NCBI GenBank assembly: GCA_007119305.1
Contig: SKPY01000263.1
Coordinates: forward strand, 1-9,122
DNA from: Nitriliruptorales bacterium
GTDB taxonomy: Bacteria > Actinomycetota > Nitriliruptoria > Euzebyales > Egibacteraceae
Direction of reading: 5' to 3'
DNA: 9,122 bases
Below are positions 1-6,830 of this stretch, in pieces. The position numbers and the translations under genes are program-made. Within the stretch, counting starts at the first letter, position 1. Every line of letters starts with the position of its first letter. The notes under the pieces were generated by a model. It made no database searches. It saw only the letters and a program-made list of their open reading frames with translations, and was not told the DNA's origin.

Positions 1-962
1 GGCTTGTACATCGGCACGCGCACGAGCGCGGACCGGTTGTGGCGGCCCCAGCAGACGAACACCGGCGCCTCGAAGCCGGGCACGAGCCGCTTGTAGGAGT
101 TGACCCACTGGCAGCAGACCGCGCAGATCTCGCGGGCGTGGGCGAGCAGACCGGCGGTGAACTGCCGCGCGATGGGTGACAGGTGGTAGGGGTCGTCCGC
201 ATCGAAGAACGCGTTGGTGTCCCCGTCGAACAGCGAGAAGTGGGTGTGCATCGCACTGCCCCAGTGCTCGGCGAGCGGCTTGGGCATGAACGTCGCGTAC
301 ACCCCCCGGTGGGCCGCGGTCTCCTTGATGACGAGCCGGTAGGTCATGATGTTGTCAGCCATCGTGAGGGCATCGGCGTAGCGGAGGTCGATCTCGTGCT
401 GGCTCGGCGCGACCTCGTGGTGGCTGTACTCGACGGAGATGCCCATCTGCTCGAGCGTCTGGATGGCCTGGCGCCGGAAGTCGCTCTGGACGTCGAGCGG
501 CGTGAGGTCGAAGTAGCTGCCGTGGTCGAGGGGGGTCGGGTCGTCGTGCGCCTCGAACAGGAAGAACTCGATCTCGGGGTGGACGTAGAAGGTGAAGCCC
601 ATGTCCGCCGCCTTGGACAGGTTGCGTCGCAGGACGTGGCGGGGATCGGCGATGAACGGCTCTCCCTCGGGGGTGCGGATGTCGCAGAACATCCGGGCGA
701 CGCCCGCGTCCTCGGGGCGCCATGGCAGCAGCTGGAACGTGGACGCGTCCGGGAAGGCGAGCATGTCGGATTCCTGCACCCGCGCGAACCCGTCCACGGC
801 GGACCCGTCGAACCCGATGCCTTCGGTGAACGCGTTCTCGATCTCGGACGAGGTGACCGCCACTGACTTGAGCATGCCGAGCACGTCGGTGAACCACAGC
901 CGCACGAAGCGGATGTCGCGCTCCTCGATGGTGCGCAGCACGTACTCCTGTTGCTTCTCCAC
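1..962 (-). CDS. glnA: Glutamine synthetase type I (GlnA), C-terminus off window
   Basis: Makes glutamine from glutamate, ammonia and ATP in the cytoplasm. About 320 codons are present; roughly 120-130 C-terminal residues of a normal GS-I lie beyond the left edge. Family motifs appear in order: the beta-grasp segment with FDGS (residues 51-54) and ESDM (64-67), the metal-binding PEIEFF (129-134), EVAPSQHEID (183-192), the ammonia/glutamate region GSAMHTH (235-241), and NRSALVRVP (309-317). The Ala in GSAMHTH, where many enzymes have GSGMH, resembles the mycobacterial GlnA2 subtype. The start is GTG at 962, giving MEKQQEYVL, with AAGGGA about 7 bases upstream. It lies 106 bp downstream of amt on the same strand, so co-transcription is likely. 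The region with the adenylylation tyrosine is not visible, so regulation by GlnE cannot be judged. Confidence 0.97.
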   Translation of the reverse strand, partial: MEKQQEYVLRTIEERDIRFVRLWFTDVLGMLKSVAVTSSEIENAFTEGIGFDGSAVDGFARVQESDMLAFPDASTFQLLPWRPEDAGVARMFCDIRTPEGEPFIADPRHVLRRNLSKAADMGFTFYVHPEIEFFLFEAHDDPTPLDHGSYFDLTPLDVQSDFRRQAIQTLEQMGISVEYSHHEVAPSQHEIDLRYADALTMADNIMTYRLVIKETAAHRGVYATFMPKPLAEHWGSAMHTHFSLFDGDTNAFFDADDPYHLSPIARQFTAGLLAHAREICAVCCQWVNSYKRLVPGFEAPVFVCWGRHNRSALVRVPMYK

Positions 963-989
963 GGGCGTTCCCTTCGACTGGCCGGGCCG

Positions 990-1059
990 CGTCCTGGCCG
1001 GATCGTAGCGGTCCGGCGCCGTCGCCGGCCGCGTGGCGCAGCCGCCGCCGGCCAGGACG
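990..1059. repeat. 12-bp perfect inverted repeat between amt and glnA
   Basis: CGTCCTGGCCGG at 990-1001 pairs perfectly with CCGGCCAGGACG at 1048-1059. The 46-base interval contains a second perfect hairpin, CCGGCG-CCGT-CGCCGG (1013-1028). In the minus-strand transcript this lies just after the amt stop codon and ahead of the glnA ribosome-binding site. No U-run follows it, so it is not a classic intrinsic terminator. It could be an attenuator, a processing or stability element that sets the amt:glnA ratio, or simply a GC-rich coincidence. The role is inferred; the repeat is directly seen. Confidence 0.5.
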
Positions 1060-1068
1060 GGCCGCCAG

Positions 1069-2421
1069 TCAGTCGGCGGTCGAGCTGCCGGCTCCCGCGA
1101 GCACGCCTTCCGGGTAGCCCGGGAGGCCGTGCTCGACGACGTCGAGGCCCTCGCGCTGGTGGTCGTCGCTGATCCGGAGGAGGTTCACGGCCCTCAGCCC
1201 GAAGCACACGGCGGCGGTCACCGCCGCGACGAACGCCGCCACCACGAGCGGTCCGCCGAGCTGGACGGCGAGGAACGACAGCTCGCCGCCGTAGAGCAGG
1301 CCGAGGCCCACGTCCGCGCTGGACGAGAAGAAGCCGACCCACCAGGTGCCGAGCACACCGCAGAGGCCATGCACGCTGAACGCACCGACCGCGTCGTCGA
1401 TCCTGGCGCGCTCCACGAACGGGATCGCGACGGAGATGACGATGCCGGCGGCGACGCCGACGAGGATCGCAGCCCATGGCGCCACCACGTCGGCGCCGGC
1501 GGTGATGCCGACGAGGCCGGCCAGCACGCCGTTGCCCGTCATCGACAGGTCCGTCTTGCCTCTGGCGGTCACCGCGCTGTAGAGCGCGGCCGTGAGCGCC
1601 CCCGCAGATGCGGCGAGGGCAGTCGTGACGAGCACCGGACCGACCGCAACCTCGGCGTTCAGCACAGAGCCGCCGTTGAAGCCGAACCAGCCCATCCACA
1701 GCAGGAACACGCCGAGGACCGCCAGGGGCGCCGAGTGACCGGCCAGCAGCCGGGACTGCCCGTCGGGGTCGAACTTGTCGACGCGGGGCCCGAGGATCGC
1801 CGCGGCGGTGAGCGCTGCTGCCCCGCCCACCAGGTGCACGATGGTCGAGCCGGCGAAGTCGTGGAAGCCCAGCCCGGCTTCGAGCCAGCCCCCGCCCCAG
1901 CCCCAGTGGCCGACGACCGGGTAGACGAACGCGACGATGACCGCCGCGAGGATCAGGAAGCCCCACAGGTTCATGCGGCCTGCGACGGCACCGGAGATGA
2001 TCGTCGCGGCGGTGGCCGCGAAGACCGCGTCGAACATGAACTCGCTCGACAGGAAGGCAAAGCCGTCGAGCTCGCCGAGGTACGTGCCGGGGATCAGGAA
2101 GAACTCGTCGCCGCCGAACAACCCGACGACCGAGGTGCCGTACATGAGCCCCCAGCCGACCGCGTAGTAGGCGATGAACGCGATCGACACCACCATCATG
2201 TTCTTCATCATGATGTTGGCGGCGTTGCTCGACTGCGTCATGCCCGCTTCGAGCAGCGCGAAGCCGGGGTGCATGAGGAATACGAGCACCATCACGAACA
2301 GGAAGAAGGTCGTGTTGAGCGACTCCTGCGTGGCCACCTCGCTCCCCTGCGCGAACGCCGGGGCGGCCAGCGCGAGCAACACCAGCACCAGGGCCGTGGC
2401 GACGACCAGCACTCTTTGCAT
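1069..2421 (-). CDS. amt: Ammonium transporter, Amt/MEP/Rh family
   Basis: A 450-aa inner-membrane channel for ammonium uptake. The N-terminus looks like a cleavable signal peptide (MQRVLVVATALVLVLLALAAPAFA, broken here as residues 1-20 hydrophobic, then PAFA with a likely cut before Gln25), as in E. coli AmtB. About eleven hydrophobic helices follow. Conserved pieces include MHPGFALLEAG (50-60), DFAGSTIVH (188-196), GWFGFN (244-249) and SVHGLCGVLGTW (349-360). Asp188 and the pore histidines His196 and His351 match AmtB D160, H168 and H318. The C-terminal tail has REGLDVVEHG (423-432), the segment through which Amt trimers are gated by PII/GlnK, so a PII protein is probably encoded elsewhere. 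ATG at 2421 has an excellent AGGAGG six bases upstream. An upstream extension of the frame to 2583 is Arg-rich and rejected. It is the first gene of the amt-glnA unit. Confidence 0.97.
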   Translation of the reverse strand: MQRVLVVATALVLVLLALAAPAFAQGSEVATQESLNTTFFLFVMVLVFLMHPGFALLEAGMTQSSNAANIMMKNMMVVSIAFIAYYAVGWGLMYGTSVVGLFGGDEFFLIPGTYLGELDGFAFLSSEFMFDAVFAATAATIISGAVAGRMNLWGFLILAAVIVAFVYPVVGHWGWGGGWLEAGLGFHDFAGSTIVHLVGGAAALTAAAILGPRVDKFDPDGQSRLLAGHSAPLAVLGVFLLWMGWFGFNGGSVLNAEVAVGPVLVTTALAASAGALTAALYSAVTARGKTDLSMTGNGVLAGLVGITAGADVVAPWAAILVGVAAGIVISVAIPFVERARIDDAVGAFSVHGLCGVLGTWWVGFFSSSADVGLGLLYGGELSFLAVQLGGPLVVAAFVAAVTAAVCFGLRAVNLLRISDDHQREGLDVVEHGLPGYPEGVLAGAGSSTAD

Positions 2422-2497
2422 GTAACGCCTCCTGGAATCTCTAGGCTCGGGGCTGCCCGGGCCGCGCCAGTACGCTCGGCACGGTAGGAGACGAGCG

Positions 2498-2535
2498 GTC
2501 ACCGACCCGTTGCGCAGGTGTTTCCGCGCGGTAAG
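2498..2535 (-). promoter_or_regulatory. Putative GlnR-type nitrogen-control operator upstream of amt
   Basis: Read on the minus strand towards amt, four 5-bp blocks lie exactly 11 bp apart: CTTAC/TTACC at 2531-2535, GAAAC at 2520-2524, GCAAC at 2509-2513 and GTGAC at 2498-2502. The first two match the actinobacterial GlnR box gTnAC-n6-GaAAC well (only the first base differs); the last two are weaker. The core lies about 100-115 bp before the amt start. If the TANNNT-type hexamer TACCGT (minus strand, 2481-2486) is the -10, the core would sit near -46 to -61, a position suited to activation. Only the match and phasing are seen; GlnR itself is not in the window, and use by nadE on the other side is possible but unsupported. 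Confidence 0.5.
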
Positions 2536-2570
2536 AGGCGGTCGGCGTGCCGCGATGGAAGGACTGAGGG

Positions 2571-4235
2571 ATGCGTCTCGCACTGGCCCAGCTGAACCCC
2601 CTCGTCGGGGACCTCGAGGGGAACGTGGCCGCCCTCGCGAACGCCTACGGACGCGCCGTCGACGCCGGCGCGGACCTCGTCGCCGCGGGCGAGCTCGCGG
2701 TCACCGGGTACCCGCCCGAGGATCTCGTGCTCAAGCCGGCTTTCGTGACCCGGTCGCAGCAGCTCGTCGCGGAGCTCGCACGCCGGACGGGCCCCGCAGC
2801 GTTCGTGGTGGGCTTCGTCGAAAACCTCGCCCAGACCTCCCAGGAGGCGTGGCGTCCGGTGGCGAGCAGCGCCACCGCCTACCCGCCGCTGGCGAACGCC
2901 GCCGCGGTGCTGCGCGACGGCGTGGTCGAGACCGTCTACCGCAAGCAGCGGCTGCCCAACTACGGGGTGTTCGACGAGGCGCGCTACTTCCGGGCTGGGA
3001 CCCGGACCTGCGTGATCGACGTGGCCGGGACGCGGGTCGGGATCACCGTGTGCGAGGACCTGTGGGCGGAACGCGGGCCGGTCGAGGACGCCGCGGATGC
3101 GGGGGCGCGGGTCGTGTTGAACCTCAACGCGAGCCCTTACCACCGCGGCAAGCGCGTGGAGCGGGAGCACTGGGCGTGCCATCACGCGGCCGCGAGCGGC
3201 GCAGCCGTCGCCTATGTCAATCAGGTCGGCGGGCAGGACGAGGTCGTCTTCGACGGTGATTCGTTCGTGGCGGATCGCAGCGGAGCGGTGGCGGCCCGGG
3301 GCGCCCAGTTCGCCACCGACCTCGTGGTCGTCGACGTCGACGGCGTCGAGGTGCGCCAGGTGCACGGCGACGCCGGGCCGCGCCTCGACCCTGTCGGCGA
3401 GGTCTACACGGCGCTCGTCCTCGGCACCCGTGACTACGTGCGCAAGAACGGCTTCAAGGGGGCGTACCTGGGCCTGTCCGGCGGTCTGGACTCAGCGCTG
3501 GTGGCCGCCATCGCCGCGGACGCCCTGGGCGGCGCGTCGGTGACTGGGGTGACGATGCCCTCGCCCTACACCTCCGAGCAGTCCCTGCAAGACGCGCGTG
3601 CGGTGGCGGACAGCCTCGGCATCGGCTACCTCGAGCTGCCGATCACCGACGTGATGAAGGCCTACGACGCGACCCTGGCCGAGCCGTTCGCCGGCACCGA
3701 GCCGGGGGTGGCGGAGGAGAACCTGCAGGCCCGCATCCGCGGCACGCTGCTCATGGCCCTGTCCAACAAGCACGGCCCGATCGTGCTCGCGACCGGCAAC
3801 AAGAGCGAGCTGGCCGTCGGGTACGCCACGCTCTACGGAGACATGGCGGGTGGGTTCGCGGTGATCAAGGACGTGCCCAAGACGCTCGCCTATGAGCTGT
3901 GCCAGCATCGCAACGCGTCGGCGGGCACCCCCCTCATCCCCGACTCGATCCTCGTGAGGCCGCCGACCGCGGAGCTGCGTCCCGGTCAGCAGGACACCGA
4001 TTCCCTGCCCCCCTACGAGGTGCTCGACCCCATCCTCGAGGCCTACGTCGAGCACGACCGCCCCCCCGTCGAGATCGAGCGCATGGGCTTCGACCCTGCC
4101 GTCGTCGCCCGGGTGATCGCGCTCGTCGACCGCGCGGAGTACAAGCGGCGGCAGGCAGCACCGGGCGTGAAGATCACCGGGCGGGCGTTCGGCAAGGATC
4201 GCCGGCTGCCGATCACGCAGGCATGGTCTGGCTGA
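2571..4235 (+). CDS. nadE: Glutamine-dependent NAD+ synthetase
   Basis: A 554-aa two-domain cytoplasmic enzyme for the last step of NAD+ synthesis, ATP-driven amidation of nicotinic acid adenine dinucleotide. The N-terminal nitrilase-fold glutaminase (about 1-265) carries the Glu-Lys-Cys triad as Glu41 (GELAVTGYPPEDL), Lys125 (KQRLPNYGVFDE) and Cys161 (TVCEDLW), so it should release ammonia from glutamine. The C-terminal synthetase domain (about 275-554) has the ATP pyrophosphatase loop SGGLDS (303-308), NLQARIRG (384-391), ATGNKSELAVGYATLYGD (407-424) and PPTAELRPGQ (464-473). Length is normal for the short bacterial two-domain type. The ATG at 2571 fits the expected MRLALAQLNP start, with only a weak purine-rich site upstream. 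It is divergent from amt and its 3' end overlaps the convergent EAL gene by 23 bp. Glutamine from nearby GlnA is its nitrogen donor. Confidence 0.97.
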   Translation: MRLALAQLNPLVGDLEGNVAALANAYGRAVDAGADLVAAGELAVTGYPPEDLVLKPAFVTRSQQLVAELARRTGPAAFVVGFVENLAQTSQEAWRPVASSATAYPPLANAAAVLRDGVVETVYRKQRLPNYGVFDEARYFRAGTRTCVIDVAGTRVGITVCEDLWAERGPVEDAADAGARVVLNLNASPYHRGKRVEREHWACHHAAASGAAVAYVNQVGGQDEVVFDGDSFVADRSGAVAARGAQFATDLVVVDVDGVEVRQVHGDAGPRLDPVGEVYTALVLGTRDYVRKNGFKGAYLGLSGGLDSALVAAIAADALGGASVTGVTMPSPYTSEQSLQDARAVADSLGIGYLELPITDVMKAYDATLAEPFAGTEPGVAEENLQARIRGTLLMALSNKHGPIVLATGNKSELAVGYATLYGDMAGGFAVIKDVPKTLAYELCQHRNASAGTPLIPDSILVRPPTAELRPGQQDTDSLPPYEVLDPILEAYVEHDRPPVEIERMGFDPAVVARVIALVDRAEYKRRQAAPGVKITGRAFGKDRRLPITQAWSG

Positions 4236-5268
4236 TGCGCCCGGTGACGCGGGCGAGCGCAGACAGCCCGACCGGTTCCTGTAGGAGGAAGCCCTGCCCG
4301 TAGGCGATCCCGAGGAAGCGCAGGGCGCGATACTCTCCCTCGGTCTCGATGCCCTCCGCGATGACCTGCGCTTCCACCGCTGCGCCGAACGACGCGATCG
4401 AGTACGAGAGCGCGCGCAGCACCGAGTCACGATCGATGGCGCGGATGAGGCTCATGTCGAGCTTGATGATGTCCGGGTGGATGCGCAGGATGTGGCGCAA
4501 GCTCGCGAAGCCCGCTCCGGCATCGTCCACAGCCAGGCGCAGACCGCGGCTGCGCAGCGGTTGCAGCGCTTCGTTGAGCTCCTCGTAGTCGGTGACCTGG
4601 GCGTGCTCGGTGATCTCGAACACGAGCCGCTCCAGGTCCAGCGGTCGGAGCAGGCGGTGCAGCTCGGTCGCCATCGCCACCGTCGGGGACACGTTGACCG
4701 ACACGTACACGTCGGTGGGCAGCGTCCGCAACGCCGCGACGGCATGGGCCACCGCGCGGACCTCGAGGTCGAGCCCACGCCCGACAGCGTCAGCCTCCAC
4801 GAACCACTCCTGGGGCTCCAGGGCGGGGTCGGCGAACCGGGCGAGGGCCTCGACGCCGACGACGTTGCCTCGACGCAGGTCGAAGATCGGCTGGTAGACG
4901 ACCCCGACACCGTCGTGCGCGAGGATGCGGTCGACGCGTTCGACCCGCCCGCGGACGTGGGCGGCCAGCTCGTAGGCCTGGTCGAGCCGTTCCCCGAGCA
5001 GGCGCGCGATGGCGACGAGGAAGCGGGCGAGGTGCACCTCGATCGGTCCGCTCAGCGCGACGCGCAGCACCCCGTGCGGATGCAACCTGCCCGCCACCGG
5101 CACCGACGACTCCTCCCCGTGCGCGGACCTGCGCTGGCTGCCGTTGCGCGCCGGCAGGGGCACGAACGTCACCGCCGCCCCCACCTCGGCGCTGGCGAAG
5201 TCGAGCAGCCGCTGGAGGTCGCCGTCCAGCGGCCCGTACGGATCGAGCAGCACGTTCGAGTCGGCCAT
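4213..5268 (-). CDS. EAL-domain cyclic-di-GMP phosphodiesterase with N-terminal GAF-like region
   Basis: A 351-aa protein that probably hydrolyses c-di-GMP to pGpG. Residues 1-100 look like a shortened or degenerate GAF sensor domain (VPVAGRLHPHGVLRV, then a long helix ending ARLLGERLD). The EAL domain spans about 110-345. Every catalytic residue is present: Glu140 (EAL), Asn192 (NVS), Glu218 (EITE), Asp248-Asp249 (DDAGAG), Lys269 (IIKLD), Glu305 (AEGIE) and Gln325 (GQG). From Glu218 onward the spacings (30, 21, 36, 20) equal those of the active phosphodiesterase RocR, so activity is likely. There is no GGDEF domain, membrane segment or signal peptide, so it is predicted to be cytosolic. ATG at 5268 has AGGTGA just upstream. 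It lies 143 bp downstream of dtd on the same strand and converges with nadE. The ligand of the N-terminal region is unknown. Confidence 0.93.
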   Translation of the reverse strand: MADSNVLLDPYGPLDGDLQRLLDFASAEVGAAVTFVPLPARNGSQRRSAHGEESSVPVAGRLHPHGVLRVALSGPIEVHLARFLVAIARLLGERLDQAYELAAHVRGRVERVDRILAHDGVGVVYQPIFDLRRGNVVGVEALARFADPALEPQEWFVEADAVGRGLDLEVRAVAHAVAALRTLPTDVYVSVNVSPTVAMATELHRLLRPLDLERLVFEITEHAQVTDYEELNEALQPLRSRGLRLAVDDAGAGFASLRHILRIHPDIIKLDMSLIRAIDRDSVLRALSYSIASFGAAVEAQVIAEGIETEGEYRALRFLGIAYGQGFLLQEPVGLSALARVTGRISQTMPA

Positions 5269-5349
5269 GCATCACCTGCAGGTCGCCTTCAGCCCGACGT
5301 CCCCCCGCCCGCACACGGCCCCGTCATTGCCACCGGTCAGCGCCCACGT

Positions 5350-5364
5350 ACGGGCTACGCCCGT
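5350..5364. repeat. Small GC hairpin upstream of the EAL gene
   Basis: ACGGGC-TAC-GCCCGT is a perfect 6-bp stem with a 3-base loop in the spacer between dtd and the EAL gene. It directly adjoins the 9-bp inverted repeat at 5365-5398. No clear U-run follows on the minus strand, so it is only a weak candidate for a dtd transcription end. Confidence 0.35.
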
Positions 5365-5398
5365 CTGTTGTCACATCAGACACGTCAGTTGACAACAG
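5365..5398. promoter_or_regulatory. Perfect 9-bp inverted repeat, operator-like, upstream of the EAL gene
   Basis: CTGTTGTCA at 5365-5373 and TGACAACAG at 5390-5398 are perfect inverted copies separated by 16 bp. The stretch is clearly richer in A/T than the surrounding sequence. It lies 97-130 bp before the EAL start and just after the dtd stop. Centre-to-centre spacing is 25 bp, so a dimeric regulator would need a wide footprint; otherwise it may form a 9-bp RNA stem with a 16-base loop. No matching regulator is visible in the window. Confidence 0.45.
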
Positions 5399-5411
5399 CA
5401 TCGCCGGCTCG

Positions 5412-5849
5412 TCAACCCGATGCCCGCTCCAAGCGGATGGTGACCGGCCCGTCCGCGCAGAGGTCGATGAGCATGTGCGCCCCGAACACCCCCTGAGCCA
5501 CGGGGACGGTCAGCGCGTCGCAGTACGCCTGGTACAGGTGCTCTGCCTGGTCAGGCTCCGCGGCCTCCACGAACGAGGGTCGACGTCCCCTGGCGGCGTC
5601 GCCGTAGAGCGTGAACTGGCTGATCGCGAGGACGCTGCCGCCCACGTCGGCCACGGAGCGGTTCATGCGCCCGTCGGCGTCGGCGAAGATCCGCAGGCCT
5701 TCGGTCTTGGCCGCGAGCCACGCGGCGTCAGCTGGCGTGGAGCGCCGACCGACGCCGACGAGCGCGACCAACCCGTGGCCGATCGCCCCCACAGCCTCGC
5801 CCGCCACGGTCACCGTGGCCTCACGCACCCGCTGCAGCACCACCTGCAC
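5412..5849 (-). CDS. dtd: D-aminoacyl-tRNA deacylase (DTD)
   Basis: A chirality-proofreading enzyme of 145 aa, the same length as E. coli DTD. It hydrolyses D-aminoacyl-tRNAs, and also mischarged Gly-tRNA(Ala), in the cytoplasm. Family landmarks are MQVVLQRVREATVTV at the N-terminus, RMNRSVADVGGSVLAISQF (61-79) with the SQFTLYGD signature at 77-84, GRRPSF (88-93), and the Gly-cisPro motif GPVT at 134-137. The usual Asn two residues before that Gly (NDGPVT) is Ala here (ADGPVT). The start is taken as GTG at 5849, which restores the canonical N-terminus and has AAAGG about 7 bases upstream; the ATG at 5879 would add ten atypical residues. It is divergent from panB and may be co-transcribed with the downstream EAL gene across a 143-bp gap. 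Confidence 0.95.
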   Translation of the reverse strand: MQVVLQRVREATVTVAGEAVGAIGHGLVALVGVGRRSTPADAAWLAAKTEGLRIFADADGRMNRSVADVGGSVLAISQFTLYGDAARGRRPSFVEAAEPDQAEHLYQAYCDALTVPVAQGVFGAHMLIDLCADGPVTIRLERASG

Positions 5850-5890
5850 CGCCGCACCTTTCGTCCTCGAGCCCGGCAACCGCGAAACGC

Positions 5891-5896
5891 TAGACT
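5891..5896 (+). promoter_or_regulatory. Possible -10 element for panB
   Basis: TAGACT matches the actinobacterial TANNNT -10 pattern and lies in the 132-bp divergent gap between dtd and panB. No convincing -35 is seen 16-19 bp upstream. If used, it leaves a leader of about 80 nt, which begins near a 7-bp stem with one bulge (CCA and GCGG at 5898-5905, pairing with CCGC and TGG at 5910-5916). Weak evidence. Confidence 0.3.
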
Positions 5897-5981
5897 GCCA
5901 GGCGGCAAGCCGCTGGACCCGTTCGACGTCGCTTCATGCAAGGAGGCGGCCGGGCCGGCAGGCTCGAGGAGCGTGATCCGC

Positions 5982-6809
5982 ATGTCCAGCCAGGCGTCCG
6001 ACGCGTCCGCGGCCCGTCCCGTCTCCGTCGCGGACCTGCAGGCAGCGAAGGCCCGGGGGGAGCGCTTCGCGATGCTCACCGCCTACGACTACCCGACCGC
6101 CAGGACGCTCGACGACGCCGGGGTGCCGGTCCTGCTCGTCGGCGACTCGCTGTCCGACAACGTCCTCGGCCACGACAGCACCGTCCCGGTGACGGTCGAC
6201 GACATGCTGCACCACACCAAAGCGGTCGTACGCGGCACGCGTCGTGCCCTCGTGGTCGCCGATCTGCCCTTCGGCTCGTACCAGGTCAGCGTCGAAGACG
6301 GTCTGCGCGCCAGCATCCGTCTCGTGAAGGAAGGCGGCGCGAACGCGGTCAAGGCGGAGGGTGGGGGCACGGTGGTGGAGCTCGCTCGCCGGCTCGTGCG
6401 CTCGGGCGTGCCGTTCATGGGCCATCTCGGCCTGACCCCCCAGTCGGTCAACCTCCTCGGCTACCGCGTGCAGGGCCGGGATGCGGACGCCGCCGAGGCG
6501 ATCCTGGAGGACGCCCGTGCGCTGGAGAAGGCCGGGGCCTTCGCCATCGTGCTCGAGTGCGTGCCGGCCGATCTCGCCGGCCGCGTCACGGACACGCTGG
6601 CCATCCCGACGATCGGGATCGGCGCCGGTCCGCGCACGGACGCCCAGGTGCTCGTCTTCCACGACCTCGTGGGCCTGTCCGAGGGACGCAAGCCGCGCTT
6701 CGTCAAGCAGTACGCGGACACGCGGGCCGTGATCGCCGACGCCGTGAAGGCCTTCACCGCGGAGGTCGCCGCAGGCGACTACCCGGGACCCGAGCACACG
6801 TACGAGTAG
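5982..6809 (+). CDS. panB: 3-methyl-2-oxobutanoate hydroxymethyltransferase (ketopantoate hydroxymethyltransferase)
   Basis: A 275-aa cytoplasmic TIM-barrel enzyme that transfers a one-carbon unit from 5,10-methylene-tetrahydrofolate to alpha-ketoisovalerate, the first committed step to pantothenate and coenzyme A. Signatures in order are MLTAYDYP (31-38), VGDSL (53-57, metal ligand Asp55), HDSTVPVTVDDMLHHTKAV (64-82), ADLPFGSY (93-100, Asp94), KAEGG (124-128, Glu126), MGHLGLTPQS (146-155), LECVP (191-195, catalytic Glu192) and IGIGAG (211-216). ATG at 5982 has GAGGAG ten bases upstream. An in-frame GTG at 5973 lies too close to that site, and extending further upstream would run antisense through dtd. 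It stands alone: panC and panD are not in this window. Its end is 14 bp from the convergent BtuF-like gene. Confidence 0.97.
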   Translation: MSSQASDASAARPVSVADLQAAKARGERFAMLTAYDYPTARTLDDAGVPVLLVGDSLSDNVLGHDSTVPVTVDDMLHHTKAVVRGTRRALVVADLPFGSYQVSVEDGLRASIRLVKEGGANAVKAEGGGTVVELARRLVRSGVPFMGHLGLTPQSVNLLGYRVQGRDADAAEAILEDARALEKAGAFAIVLECVPADLAGRVTDTLAIPTIGIGAGPRTDAQVLVFHDLVGLSEGRKPRFVKQYADTRAVIADAVKAFTAEVAAGDYPGPEHTYE

Positions 6810-6816
6810 GCGCCAC

Positions 6817-6830
6817 CGGCTGCTCAGCCG
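6817..6830. terminator. Small hairpin at the panB / BtuF-like convergent ends
   Basis: CGGCT-GCTC-AGCCG forms a perfect 5-bp stem with a 4-base loop at the convergent gene ends, partly inside the last codons of the BtuF-like gene. Its position suits a bidirectional 3'-end element, but the stem is short and there is no T-run on either side, so this call is weak. Confidence 0.25.

Noticed and set aside
344..1966. 540-codon minus-strand frame across amt and glnA
   Set aside because: It is a frame-shifted shadow of both genes, Arg/Pro/Ser-rich, and both correct frames show complete family motifs.
1033..2487. Long plus-strand open frame of 484 codons antisense to amt
   Set aside because: His/Glu/Arg-rich translation without any family pattern; it mirrors the codon bias of amt on the other strand, as is common in high-GC genomes.
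2422..2583. N-terminal extension of amt to an ATG at 2583
   Set aside because: The extension is Arg-rich, crosses the divergent promoter and places the signal peptide internally; the ATG at 2421 has a perfect AGGAGG site.
5475..5981. N-terminal extension of panB
   Set aside because: It runs antisense through dtd and is not part of the PanB family; ATG 5982 gives the normal length.
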